From positions 1 through 39,845 of the forward strand of contig CAYOJD010000013.1 of assembly GCA_964404205.1 (NCBI GenBank): a stretch of 39,845 bases of DNA, written 5' to 3'. A program made the position numbers and the translations under genes. Below, in pieces: positions 1 through 7,860 of the stretch. Source of the stretch: CAZWBR01 sp964404205. Its GTDB lineage: Bacteria > Bacteroidota > Bacteroidia > Bacteroidales > Prolixibacteraceae. The stretch's first letter is position 1. The number at the start of each line of letters is the position of its first letter. The notes beneath the pieces are model-generated. The model saw nothing but the letters and a program-made list of their open reading frames with translations, did no database searches and had not been told where the DNA came from.

Positions 1-362
1 CTTTAGAACATCTTACTTTTGATACTTTCAAGGAAAAAGTATTCAATTTCGAAATCAACAAAGAGTGGAAATTTGAAGGCAAAATACCTGCAATCATCGA
101 CTTTTATGCCAACTGGTGTGGTCCATGCAAAATGGTCGCCCCAATTTTGGAAGAGCTTCAGGCCGAATATGGCGAAAAACTGGTTATTTATAAAGTAAAT
201 ACCGAAGAGCAGCAGGAATTGGCCGGTCTGTTTGGTATCCAAAGCATTCCTTCCCTTCTTTTTATCCCTGTTGACGGTCAACCGCAAATGGCAATGGGAG
301 CACTTCCCAAAGAGACTTTCAAGAGCGCAATTGCCGATGTACTCAGTGTAACATTAAACTAA
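1..362 (+). CDS. Thioredoxin (5' partial)
   Basis: Thiol-disulfide oxidoreductase of the thioredoxin fold. The frame is open from the first base of the window, so the true start lies upstream. Reading in this frame gives a beta strand (AIIDFYANW) followed by the active-site motif WCGPCK at bases 114-131. The cis-proline region follows as IQSIPSLLF near the C-terminus. An ATG at 132 falls just after the active site and cannot be the start. The part visible is about 119 codons, so only a few N-terminal residues should be missing compared with a one-domain thioredoxin of about 105-125 residues. The next gene, an OsmC-like protein, starts 11 bases downstream and is probably co-transcribed, which suggests a thiol or peroxide-stress unit (inference). 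Confidence 0.93.
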   Translation, partial: LEHLTFDTFKEKVFNFEINKEWKFEGKIPAIIDFYANWCGPCKMVAPILEELQAEYGEKLVIYKVNTEEQQELAGLFGIQSIPSLLFIPVDGQPQMAMGALPKETFKSAIADVLSVTLN

Positions 363-373
363 AGATAAAACCC

Positions 374-793
374 ATGAAATCAGAAATTAACCTTTCTTGG
401 AAAGAGGGCATGGCTTTCGAAACCGAAGTAAATGGCCACAAATTGTTTCTCGATGCTGCAGAATCTGGAGGAGGCAAAGATTTGGGTCCCCGGCCTAAAG
501 CATTAGTTATGGTTGCCCTTGCCGGATGTACAGGAATGGATGTGGTGTCGATCCTCGAGAAAATGCGTGTCAAACTCGACAACTTCGATGTTAAAGTTTC
601 GGGCGAAATCACGGACGAACATCCCAAACAATTTACCAGCATGCACATTACCTATGAATTCTGGGGCAAAGATCTCGAGCCGGAAAAGCTCCAAAAAGCA
701 ATAGATTTGTCGACAGAAAAATATTGCGGCGTGTCAGCGACGTTGAAGAAGTCGATACCTATAACCCATTCTATTCTAATTCATTCATTGTAA
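374..793 (+). CDS. OsmC/Ohr-family protein
   Basis: A 139-residue member of the OsmC superfamily. Members characterised elsewhere reduce organic hydroperoxides through two cysteines. The first conserved cysteine is in ALAGCTGMDVVSIL (about residue 52) and the second in KYCGVSATL (about residue 115). The GPRPKALV segment before the first cysteine and the ITHSIL strand at the end also fit the family. The length is normal. The ATG follows the thioredoxin stop by 11 bases, and A-rich sequence replaces a Shine-Dalgarno. Pairing with thioredoxin is sensible because OsmC-type enzymes need a dithiol reductant, but the actual substrate cannot be read from the sequence. Confidence 0.9.
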   Translation: MKSEINLSWKEGMAFETEVNGHKLFLDAAESGGGKDLGPRPKALVMVALAGCTGMDVVSILEKMRVKLDNFDVKVSGEITDEHPKQFTSMHITYEFWGKDLEPEKLQKAIDLSTEKYCGVSATLKKSIPITHSILIHSL

Positions 794-834
794 TTGGTTC
801 AACAATTACGAGAAAGAAATATCCAATAACATAA

Positions 835-861
835 GCCACTAACATCCCGCATGTTAGTGGC
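835..861 (+). terminator. Terminator after the thioredoxin-OsmC unit
   Basis: A perfect 11-bp stem (gccactaacat / atgttagtggc) with a 5-base loop lies 42 bases after the OsmC stop and is followed by tatattatt. The stem is strong but the tail is only moderately U-rich. Confidence 0.75.
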
Positions 862-949
862 TATATTATTAAAAGAACAACAATACAAATAAAAAAACTT
901 CAGTTTAAATTTTTTTCCATCAAAAAACACCCGTATTGAAAGCAATTAT

Positions 950-957
950 TATATTTG
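950..957 (+). promoter_or_regulatory. -7 box for the trp leader transcript
   Basis: TATATTTG matches the Bacteroidota consensus TAnnTTTG exactly. No good TTTG is seen about 20 bases upstream, so only the -7 element is supported. Transcription would begin near 962-965, about a dozen bases before the leader-peptide ATG, which suits an attenuator leader. Confidence 0.6.
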
Positions 958-975
958 CCATACAATTAAACAATT

Positions 976-1029
976 ATGACAATTATAAATTACAGGGGTA
1001 GCAATTGGCTTTGGCGTGGCTTGAGTTGA
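976..1029 (+). CDS. Putative tryptophan leader peptide
   Basis: A 17-codon ORF, MTIINYRGSNWLWRGLS, encodes two tryptophans one codon apart (codons at 1006 and 1012) and stops with UGA at 1027-1029. It is too short for ordinary ORF lists. The reasons to call it real are its position just after a -7 box, the clustered UGG codons, its place immediately before a pair of mutually exclusive hairpins, and the identity of the next gene (tryptophan synthase beta). The stop codon touches the 5' arm of the antiterminator stem. A ribosome finishing the peptide would therefore cover that arm, while one stalled at the Trp codons would leave it free. This is the geometry of classical ribosome-mediated attenuation. 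The peptide probably acts only as a sensor. Translation has not been shown. Confidence 0.8.
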   Translation: MTIINYRGSNWLWRGLS

Positions 1030-1092
1030 GCTGCGTAAACGTTTCTCCTGTAACCACATCAATACTAAGGGGGTATGACTGTTTACGCAGCT
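1029..1092 (+). promoter_or_regulatory. Trp attenuator: antiterminator hairpin
   Basis: The arms agctgcgtaaac (1029-1040) and gtttacgcagct (1081-1092) form a perfect 12-bp stem. Its 3' arm lies almost wholly in the loop of the downstream terminator, and the terminator's 5' arm lies in this hairpin's loop. The two cannot form together without a pseudoknot. Inside the loop, ctcct (1045-1049) can also pair with aggg/g (1068-1072), which would further occupy the terminator's 5' arm. When charged Trp-tRNA is scarce, a ribosome paused at 1006-1014 would let this structure form and allow read-through into trpB. Confidence 0.8.
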
Positions 1093-1110
1093 TATCCCCT
1101 TCTTCTTTTT
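1067..1110 (+). terminator. Trp attenuator: leader terminator
   Basis: The arms aagggggta (1067-1075) and tatcccctt (1093-1101) pair over 9 bp with one G-U, enclosing a small ctg/cag inner stem, and are followed by cttcttttt. This is an intrinsic terminator placed before the trpB coding region. It should form when the leader peptide is translated to its stop and the ribosome hides the 5' antiterminator arm. Confidence 0.8.
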
Positions 1111-1146
1111 GCGTACAACATCAAATATTTCATAAACACTAAAACG

Positions 1147-2511
1147 ATGCAAAAGAAAATTTATCTCGAAGAGTCGGAAATGCCCAAACAATGGTACAAT
1201 CTCGCTGCTGACATCAAAATGCAGCCACCGCTTGGCCCCGACGGTAAACCAATTTCGCCGGAAATGTTAGCTCCGGTATTCCCGATGAACCTGATTGAAC
1301 AGGAAGTAAGTACTGACCGCTGGATAGATATCCCTGAAGAGGTTCAGGGAATGCTAAAAATTTGGCGCCCCAGTCCTTTGGTGAGAGCTTTTGCATTGGA
1401 AAAAGCTCTCGGGACTCCGGCCAAGATTTTTTACAAAAATGAAAGTGTCTCGCCGGCCGGAAGCCACAAGCCCAATACAGCAGTCGCTCAAGCCTGGTAC
1501 AATAAAGAATTTGGAATCAAACGACTGACTACCGAAACCGGCGCCGGTCAGTGGGGAAGCGCACTCTCGTTTGCCTGTTCGCTTATTGGAGGGATAGAAT
1601 GCAAAGTTTTCATGGTTCGCGTAAGTTTCGAGCAAAAACCTTTCCGTCAAATGTTGATGAATACATGGGGCGGGAAATGCGTGGCAAGCCCAAGCATGGA
1701 AACTCAGGCTGGCCGCAATATTTTGGCTGCTTATCCAGATACACCCGGAAGCCTTGGCATTGCCATCTCAGAAGCCATTGAGGCTGCGGTAACCGATCCG
1801 ACCGGACAAACCCGTTATAGTCTGGGATCTGTTCTTAACCACGTTATGCTCCACCAAACTGTGATAGGACTTGAAACCCAAAAACAGTTAGCAAAAGTTG
1901 GGATTAAGAATCCTGATGTCGTTATTGGCTGTTGTGGTGGTGGAAGTAATTTTGCTGGTCTGGCTTTCCCTTTTATTCTGGATAAAATACATGGAGCCAA
2001 TATCGAGATCATCGGAGCAGAACCATCATCATGTCCAACATTAACCAAAGCACCTTTTGTATATGACCATGGCGATATTGCGCAAATGACCCCGCTTTTG
2101 CCCATGTACAGCCTTGGCCACAGTTTTATTCCGGCTCCAATTCACGCCGGAGGGCTAAGATATCACGGAATGGCCCCACTGGTAAGTGCCGCCGTAAGAG
2201 ATGGTTATGTTAATCCAATTGCCATTAACCAGTCGGAGTGTTTTGACGCAGGTATTCTGTTTGCCAAAACAGAAGGAATTATTCCTGCACCTGAAACCAC
2301 TCATGCCATTGCAGCCACTATTCGCGAAGCTTTAAAAGCGAAAGAAGAAGGAAAGGAGAAAACTATTGTCTTTAACTTTTCCGGCCACGGATTGATGGAT
2401 TTGGTGGGTTACGAAAAATATCTTACCGGTCAGCTTTCCGATTACGAGATGCCTCAGGAAGAGATCAATCAGAATCTTGAAGCCATAAAACATTATCCAA
2501 AGCCTTTATAG
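1147..2511 (+). CDS. trpB: Tryptophan synthase beta chain, TrpB2-type
   Basis: PLP-dependent enzyme that condenses indole with serine to give tryptophan. The product has 454 residues, longer than classical TrpB (about 400) and typical of the TrpB2 (TrpB-like) branch. That branch usually lacks a neighbouring trpA, as here. Visible motifs are SHKPNTA with the PLP lysine at K108, ETGAGQWG with the catalytic-type glutamate at E130, the phosphate-binding run CCGGGSN, and GHGLMDL near the C-terminus. The N-terminal MPKQWYN segment is also TrpB2-like. An in-frame ATG at 1075 would add 24 residues but lies inside the attenuator terminator, so ATG 1147 is chosen. The gene stands alone between its attenuator and a strong terminator. 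A role in indole salvage or as a second TrpB is plausible; no other trp genes are in view. Confidence 0.93.
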   Translation: MQKKIYLEESEMPKQWYNLAADIKMQPPLGPDGKPISPEMLAPVFPMNLIEQEVSTDRWIDIPEEVQGMLKIWRPSPLVRAFALEKALGTPAKIFYKNESVSPAGSHKPNTAVAQAWYNKEFGIKRLTTETGAGQWGSALSFACSLIGGIECKVFMVRVSFEQKPFRQMLMNTWGGKCVASPSMETQAGRNILAAYPDTPGSLGIAISEAIEAAVTDPTGQTRYSLGSVLNHVMLHQTVIGLETQKQLAKVGIKNPDVVIGCCGGGSNFAGLAFPFILDKIHGANIEIIGAEPSSCPTLTKAPFVYDHGDIAQMTPLLPMYSLGHSFIPAPIHAGGLRYHGMAPLVSAAVRDGYVNPIAINQSECFDAGILFAKTEGIIPAPETTHAIAATIREALKAKEEGKEKTIVFNFSGHGLMDLVGYEKYLTGQLSDYEMPQEEINQNLEAIKHYPKPL

Positions 2512-2521
2512 ATTATACCCT

Positions 2522-3577
2522 TTAACTTTTTTTTGATAAACCGCCCTGCATCCCCGGGGCGGTTTTTTTTAAAACAGCAACGCTTTGACGAACCATATGC
2601 TTATATTTTTTTCGGGATTCGACAGAGAGAAATGCCGCATCAAAAGAATTGTTAACCAATAAAATAATATCTTCAGGCTGAAGCGCTAAAGCATCGGCAA
2701 CGGCAACAAAATTATCATTCAGATATCCTCCAAAATAGGCTGGATCATCAGAATTTACCGTCACCTTCAATCCGGCATCCAACATTTTCTTTAATGAGTG
2801 ACCTTTCAAGTCGCTTACCACTTTAAGTTTCAGGTTTGACAACGGACAAACGGTAAGCGGAATTTTCGATTCAACAAGCGTTTCGACCAAATCTGCATCT
2901 TCGATTGCACTGTTTCCATGATCGATACGCGATACGCGCAGTAAATCAAGTGCGCCCCATACATTCTCAGCAGGTCCTTCTTCGCCGGCATGGGCTACTG
3001 CCAGAAAACCATACTCTCTGGCTTTTGCAAAAACAGCTTCAAATTTCGCGGGTGGATGATTTCTTTCAGACGAATCGAGACCAACAGCTGTAATCAAATC
3101 TTTGTATGGCAACGCTTCATCCAGTGTTTTGAAAGCCTCTTCTTCCGAAAGATGTCGCAAAAAGCACATAATCAATCTCGACGTAATTCCCAGTTTTTGA
3201 TTGGCCTCGATAAGTGCCGAAACAATTCCGTGAATAACGGTTTCGAAAGGAACGCCACGGGCGGTATGGGCCTGCGGATCGAACATGATTTCGGTATGTA
3301 CAATATTATTGGCTTTTGCTTTTTGCATATAGGCCATCGTCAAATCATAGAAGTCAATCTGATTCAATAAAACAGAGGTCCCTGCATAATAGATATCCAA
3401 AAAATCCTGCAGGTTATTAAAACGGTATGCCTCTCTAAGCTCTTCCTCCGACTTAAACTTTAACGAAATATTATTGCGAGAAGCTATCGAAAAAAGGAGT
3501 TCAGGTTCAAATGTTCCTTCAATGTGCAGATGTAGTTCCGCTTTAGGCAATACGTTAATAAGGCTGGCGATATCCAT
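2522..3577 (-). CDS. Adenine deaminase (adenosine deaminase-like family)
   Basis: Metal-dependent purine deaminase, probably converting adenine to hypoxanthine in salvage. At 351 residues it has the full amidohydrolase set: HLH at 16-18 for zinc, HAGE at 196-199 with the catalytic glutamate E199, H220 in RIDHG, and NSDDP at 275-279 carrying the metal aspartate. The opening PKAELHLHIEGT and the run VGLDSSERNHPP resemble the adenine deaminase (fungal Aah1/bacterial ADE) branch more than adenosine deaminase, so adenine is the likelier substrate by family resemblance. Automated annotation may call it adenosine deaminase. The gene converges with trpB, with 10 bases between the stop codons, and hosts the trpB terminator in its last codons. 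Confidence 0.9.
   Translation of the reverse strand: MDIASLINVLPKAELHLHIEGTFEPELLFSIASRNNISLKFKSEEELREAYRFNNLQDFLDIYYAGTSVLLNQIDFYDLTMAYMQKAKANNIVHTEIMFDPQAHTARGVPFETVIHGIVSALIEANQKLGITSRLIMCFLRHLSEEEAFKTLDEALPYKDLITAVGLDSSERNHPPAKFEAVFAKAREYGFLAVAHAGEEGPAENVWGALDLLRVSRIDHGNSAIEDADLVETLVESKIPLTVCPLSNLKLKVVSDLKGHSLKKMLDAGLKVTVNSDDPAYFGGYLNDNFVAVADALALQPEDIILLVNNSFDAAFLSVESRKKYKHMVRQSVAVLKKTAPGMQGGLSKKS
2538..2570 (+). terminator. Terminator of trpB
   Basis: A 9-bp stem aaaccgccc / gggcggttt with a 10-base loop runs straight into a tract of Ts. It lies 26 bases after the trpB stop and entirely inside the 3' end of the convergent deaminase gene, where the same bases encode the segment PGMQGGLS. 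The opposite orientation lacks a T tail immediately after the stem. Confidence 0.88.
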
Positions 3578-3605
3578 TTTGCTTTATATAATTGAATTCT
3601 ATGGT

Positions 3606-3632
3606 CAAGATACAACAATCGTTTTTAACCAA
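3606..3632 (-). promoter_or_regulatory. Possible promoter of the deaminase gene
   Basis: On the minus strand TTG is followed after 17 bases by TATCTTG, a one-base-short match to TAnnTTTG. It lies about 30 bases before the ATG. The fit is imperfect and the spacer is at the short end. Confidence 0.45.
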
Positions 3633-3660
3633 GAATATTTCCGAGAGGAAAATAATAATG

Positions 3661-3692
3661 AAAAAAGCACCGGTACGAAAGCCGTCCGGTGC
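3661..3692 (-). terminator. Terminator of the rubrerythrin gene
   Basis: On the minus strand a 7-bp stem gcaccgg / ccggtgc, with a further acg/cgt inner pairing, is followed by six Ts. It lies 38 bases past the rubrerythrin stop and separates it from the deaminase gene downstream. Confidence 0.85.
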
Positions 3693-3729
3693 AAAAGTTA
3701 TATCAATATGATTCGAAATTACCCTACCA

Positions 3730-4305
3730 TCAATAATTGGCCTCCTTGATTTCGAAATAAGATTGCGGGTGCAAACAAGCCGGGCAAGTTTGCGGTGCAG
3801 CAGCCGCTTCGTGCAGGAAACCGCAGTTACGGCACTTCCAGATTACCTTATCGCCACGTTTGAATACTTTGCCCGATTCAAGATTGTCATACAACGTACG
3901 GTAACGTTCTTCGTGTGCTTTTTCCACCTTAGCAATCAGTTTGAATGCACTGGCCACTTCTTTAAAGCCTTCTTCCTCGGCAATACGTGCAAACTCTGGA
4001 TAGAGTTCTGTCCACTCTTCATTTTCACCATCGGCGGCGGCTTTCAGGTTTTCGAGTGTTGTTCCAATTACGCCTGCAGGATATTTGGCCGTAATTTCAA
4101 CCATTCCTCCTTCGAGAAATTTGAAGAAGCGCTTGGCGTGTTCTTTTTCGTTTATGGCTGTCTCTTCAAAGATTGCCGCAATCTGCTCGAGCCCCTCTTT
4201 CTTTGCCTGACTTGCATAGTAATTGTAACGGTTGCGAGCCTGCGACTCACCGGCAAAAGCTTTCAATAGATTCTGCTCTGTTTGGGTTCCTTTTAAACTT
4301 TTCAT
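3730..4305 (-). CDS. Rubrerythrin
   Basis: Non-haem diiron peroxidase that reduces hydrogen peroxide in anaerobes and microaerophiles. The 191-residue product has an N-terminal ferritin-like four-helix domain with iron-ligand motifs FAGESQARN (E20) and EKEH (53-56), then further helices with EEG and EKAHEER. The C-terminal rubredoxin-like knuckle has cysteine pairs C158/C161 and C174/C177. All expected ligands are present, so it should be active. ATG 4305 gives the family-typical start MKSLKGT; a GTG one codon upstream is less likely. It has its own terminator and appears monocistronic. Its presence suggests an oxygen-sensitive or low-oxygen lifestyle. Confidence 0.95.
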   Translation of the reverse strand: MKSLKGTQTEQNLLKAFAGESQARNRYNYYASQAKKEGLEQIAAIFEETAINEKEHAKRFFKFLEGGMVEITAKYPAGVIGTTLENLKAAADGENEEWTELYPEFARIAEEEGFKEVASAFKLIAKVEKAHEERYRTLYDNLESGKVFKRGDKVIWKCRNCGFLHEAAAAPQTCPACLHPQSYFEIKEANY

Positions 4306-4415
4306 CACGTTGTTGATTTTATGGGTTTTGAAAACGAATGTTTTTACAATAAATCGATAGTAAATTTAGTTATAAGTTTTTTTAGAACCATTATAAATTT
4401 TACGTACCAACTATT

Positions 4416-6323
4416 TTAAAAATCGCTAACTGCATCATATCCAACTCTCAAAGAAAGATATCTTATCGATGGAGAAACAATCAACGGCCCTAATCCCAAT
4501 TCGTCCCATTTGGCATCGATACTGGCAATCGTTTCTGCATCCGAAACGACAGGGTTGGGCCATTCACGTTTAAAACCTTGTGAAGGCCTTTTCCTGGTCC
4601 CATCTATAAAAAGATGTGACGGTTCACCATCAGCATGGGGTTCGATAACCAAACAATCGCGACGTGGATCCAAATTCCCAGTAACAAACCATGCTACATC
4701 TTCGAGCGATTGGATATCCAATTCGGCATCGACAAAAACGAAAAACTTAATCATTCGACAACTCTCAATCGCTAGCAATTGGCTGGCTATCTCTTTCAAA
4801 TAATCTTTCTTTTCCTTTTTAACAGCCAAAATCAACATCGAAATGCCCTGATCGGGTAATGAGCTGTTCACCGCTTTCAAAGTAGAGATTTGTACTTTCA
4901 AATCTTTAAATTGGCACGAATCAGGCAACCTGTATATTTTGTCGTTTGGCGATCTTTCAACTTCGAATTTTTCGGAAGCATCAATCCCCATTTTGGAACC
5001 ATAAGCGAAGAAATCGGATGAGTGATCCAGAACATCCATTGGCCCTTGCGAGAACAGAATATCGCGGTTGGGTTCTACCCTCTCGGAGACCAATTTTGCC
5101 AACGCGCGGATGTCGCGAATATTGTTTTTATCGTCGGTTACTATCAGAATTTTGTTGAACATCATCTGTCCTGCACCCCACATTGCATTCATCACTTTAG
5201 CAGCTTGTCCGGCAAAGCTTTTATGAATCTTTGCCAGTGTGAGATTATGCGCTACACCGGCCGGAGGCAGAAACATGTCTTTCAGTTCGGGGATCATGGT
5301 CAATTTCATCGGTGTAAGAAAGATCTTTTCGGTGGCCAGTCCAATATAGGCATCTTCCTGTGGAGGTATGCCAACAATTGTTGCGGGATAAACAGCATTC
5401 TTTCGATGAGTGATGCAGGTAACATGAAACCTGGGATACCAATCGGCTAACGAATAAAAACCGGTGTGATCGCCAAACGGGCCCTCCCAGGCCAACTCTT
5501 CGGCCGGATCGACATAACCTTCAATAATAAAATCAGCATCGGCAGGAACCTCCAAATCGTTGGTCAAACATTTGACCAGTTCGACCTTTTTCTTCCGAAG
5601 AAAACCGGCCAGCATATACTCATCTATATTGTCTGGGAGCGGCGCCGTAGCGGCATAGGTATAGGCAGGATCACCGCCAAGCACAACAGATACTGGCATT
5701 TTATGCCCCAGCCTTTTATATCCTTCGTAATGTCTGGCGCCAGTTTTATGCTTGTGCCAGTGCATACCTGTACAATCTTTCGAGAAGACCTGCATACGGT
5801 ACATCCCCACATTGCGTATCCCGGTTTCAGGGTCACGGGTTACCACGCAAGGCAGCGTGATAAACGGCCCTCCATCAGCCGGCCAACAGGTTAAAACAGG
5901 CAGTTTATCCAAATCGGGAAAATCCATGACCACTTCCTGACAAGCAGCTTTCCCGCTTTTCCGCTTTGGCATCCACGAAGCCACCTGAGAGAGTAATGGA
6001 AGCATTTTCAGTTTATCCATCAAGCTATTTGAAGGAGCTGTCAGTTTTTTGAATAACAGTTCAATCTCGGCTCCAACGTCGTCGAGCGTTTCATGCCCCA
6101 GCGCAAGACACATTCGCCTTTCAGAACCAAAAGCATTTATTAAAACAGGAAATCCTGTTCCATTATTTTCGAAAAGAAGGGCTTTCCCGCCTCTTTCCTC
6201 TTTTGAAATACGATCAGCTATCTCAGTGATTTCAAACTGGGTATCAATAAAACCCGTAATTCTTATCAACTCGTTTTTATGTTCAAGCAGATGAATAAAT
6301 TCCTGGAGCGATTTAAATGCCAT
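4416..6323 (-). CDS. UbiD-family (prenylated-FMN) decarboxylase
   Basis: A 635-residue member of the UbiD decarboxylase family, which uses prenylated FMN and acts on aromatic or unsaturated acids. Family-typical features are the N-terminal HKNELIRI and ERGGKALLF segments, GMYRMQVF, the signature GYVDPAEE followed by WEGPFGDHTGFYS, which carries the acidic catalytic region, and ATIVGIPPQEDAY. It is longer than E. coli UbiD (about 497) because of a C-terminal extension, as in many Bacteroidota homologues. A likely role is the decarboxylation step of menaquinone synthesis, since the phylum uses menaquinone, but no other quinone genes or UbiX flank it, so the substrate is inferred only. Citrate synthase lies upstream on the same strand, separated by a terminator. 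Confidence 0.88.
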   Translation of the reverse strand: MAFKSLQEFIHLLEHKNELIRITGFIDTQFEITEIADRISKEERGGKALLFENNGTGFPVLINAFGSERRMCLALGHETLDDVGAEIELLFKKLTAPSNSLMDKLKMLPLLSQVASWMPKRKSGKAACQEVVMDFPDLDKLPVLTCWPADGGPFITLPCVVTRDPETGIRNVGMYRMQVFSKDCTGMHWHKHKTGARHYEGYKRLGHKMPVSVVLGGDPAYTYAATAPLPDNIDEYMLAGFLRKKKVELVKCLTNDLEVPADADFIIEGYVDPAEELAWEGPFGDHTGFYSLADWYPRFHVTCITHRKNAVYPATIVGIPPQEDAYIGLATEKIFLTPMKLTMIPELKDMFLPPAGVAHNLTLAKIHKSFAGQAAKVMNAMWGAGQMMFNKILIVTDDKNNIRDIRALAKLVSERVEPNRDILFSQGPMDVLDHSSDFFAYGSKMGIDASEKFEVERSPNDKIYRLPDSCQFKDLKVQISTLKAVNSSLPDQGISMLILAVKKEKKDYLKEIASQLLAIESCRMIKFFVFVDAELDIQSLEDVAWFVTGNLDPRRDCLVIEPHADGEPSHLFIDGTRKRPSQGFKREWPNPVVSDAETIASIDAKWDELGLGPLIVSPSIRYLSLRVGYDAVSDF

Positions 6324-6344
6324 CGTGATGCTATTTTTGACAAT

Positions 6345-6371
6345 AAAAATAGGGGATTTTTACATCCCCTA
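6345..6371 (-). terminator. Terminator of the citrate synthase gene
   Basis: On the minus strand an 8-bp stem taggggat / atccccta with a 6-base loop is followed by tttttatt. It sits 26 bases beyond the citrate synthase stop. Confidence 0.8.
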
Positions 6372-6397
6372 CCCTGATCGAATAATATCTTTCGCTT

Positions 6398-7711
6398 TTA
6401 GATTCCTGCCTTTTCCTTGAAAAACTCAAGTGTTTCAGATGAGGGGCGTTCGATCGGCAAATTGTACATACGATCCCACACAATCTGAGCTAAAACTCCC
6501 AAAGCCCGGCTAACACCAAACATCACCGTATAAAAGAAATGTTCCTTAATTCCGTAATGCTGTAACAATGCTCCGGAGAAGGCATCGACATTGGGCCAAG
6601 GATTTTTAACCTTACCCAAAGATTTCAGAATTGGTGGCACAATTTCGTATAGACAATTAACCACATCAATCAAACGATCGTTTGTAACATATTTCTGGGC
6701 AAAAATCTGCTGGGCGGTAAAACGAGGATCGGTTACACGCAAAACAGCATGTCCATAACCGGGAATCACTTTCCCTTCTGAAATGGTTTTCTTGACATAG
6801 TTTTCAATCTTTGCTTTCTCCTCATCCTTGCAACCGCAGTCGCCAATATTTTCGAGCATTTCGAAAATCCATGTCATCACCTCCTGATTGGCATATCCAT
6901 GTAACGGCCCGGCTAAACCAAGCATACCGGCTGCATAAGCATAATATGGGTTACTAAGCGCCGAACCCACCAAATGGGTCGCATGGGCTGATACATTTCC
7001 ACCTTCATGGTCGGCATGGATCACCATATATAGTCTGAACAAACGATAAATTTCGTTGTTGTCGTATCCCATCATATGGGCAAAATTGGCCGCCCAGTCG
7101 AGATTTGGATCCGGGGGGATAAATTTTCCATCGGCAAAATTACGACGATATATATAGGCAGCAACCACCGGAAGACGAGCGATAAGGTTCATAACATCTT
7201 CGTAAGTAGTGTCCCAGTAATCGTTTTTGTGCAATCCGTCACGGTATGCTTTCTGGAATTTCGATTCAGTCGCCATCGATAAGATTGCAGTACTGAACTG
7301 GGTCATGGGTTTACTGGTCAATGGCATCGAATCGAGCACTCTAAACACGTGTTCAGGCACATGGCTGCGGTTATACCATTCTTTGCTCAATGAATCGACA
7401 TCAGCCCTTGTAGGCATCTCATCTAACAACATCAGGTAAAAAAGACCTTCGGGAAGAGGTTCGCCTTCGGGACGAAGTTTAGGTAACTTTTCCTGCAATT
7501 CTGGAATAGTATGACCACGGTATCTGATACCACTTTCAGGGTCGAGTTTTGATGTGACCGTCAAAAGACCGGTGATTCCTTTCATCCCGGTAAGGACCTG
7601 ATCGATGTTCACGTCTTCAATTACAACATGCCCAAACTCATTGATAAGCCTTTTGACTACAGCCCGTTCAACTTCGCCTTTTTCCAATAACTTCTTTTTG
7701 ATGTAATCCAT
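6398..7711 (-). CDS. gltA: Citrate synthase
   Basis: First enzyme of the citric acid cycle, condensing acetyl-CoA and oxaloacetate. The 437-residue protein has the catalytic triad in the positions known from the mitochondrial-type enzyme: H271 in GPLHGYANQE, H321 in PGYGHAVLR and D376 in NVDAFSG. HADHEGGNVSAH (232-243) also matches. It lacks the N-terminal zinc-type domain of E. coli GltA, so it belongs with the eukaryote-like type I enzymes common in Bacteroidota. Unusually for this phylum, the ATG is preceded at a 6-base spacing by AAAAGGAG (7725-7718, minus strand), a strong Shine-Dalgarno. It is monocistronic, ending at its own terminator. Confidence 0.96.
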   Translation of the reverse strand: MDYIKKKLLEKGEVERAVVKRLINEFGHVVIEDVNIDQVLTGMKGITGLLTVTSKLDPESGIRYRGHTIPELQEKLPKLRPEGEPLPEGLFYLMLLDEMPTRADVDSLSKEWYNRSHVPEHVFRVLDSMPLTSKPMTQFSTAILSMATESKFQKAYRDGLHKNDYWDTTYEDVMNLIARLPVVAAYIYRRNFADGKFIPPDPNLDWAANFAHMMGYDNNEIYRLFRLYMVIHADHEGGNVSAHATHLVGSALSNPYYAYAAGMLGLAGPLHGYANQEVMTWIFEMLENIGDCGCKDEEKAKIENYVKKTISEGKVIPGYGHAVLRVTDPRFTAQQIFAQKYVTNDRLIDVVNCLYEIVPPILKSLGKVKNPWPNVDAFSGALLQHYGIKEHFFYTVMFGVSRALGVLAQIVWDRMYNLPIERPSSETLEFFKEKAGI

Positions 7712-7860
7712 GGGACACTCCTTTTATATTAAATCTTATCTGCTTAATTCAGTTAAATAACTATTTGAATAACAAAATGGAGTTAAAAATGTTGTGAAAC
7801 CTGATGCGAAAATTAAGATCTACAAAAAACAATCCTGATTACAAGCAACTTAATAGAAAT

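Noticed and set aside
132..362. Thioredoxin starting at ATG 132.
   Set aside because: The WCGPC active site lies upstream in the same open frame, so the gene runs in from outside the window.
1075..1146. In-frame N-terminal extension of trpB from ATG 1075.
   Set aside because: The added 24 codons overlap the attenuator terminator, and TrpB2 proteins begin near the MQKKIYLEE segment at 1147.
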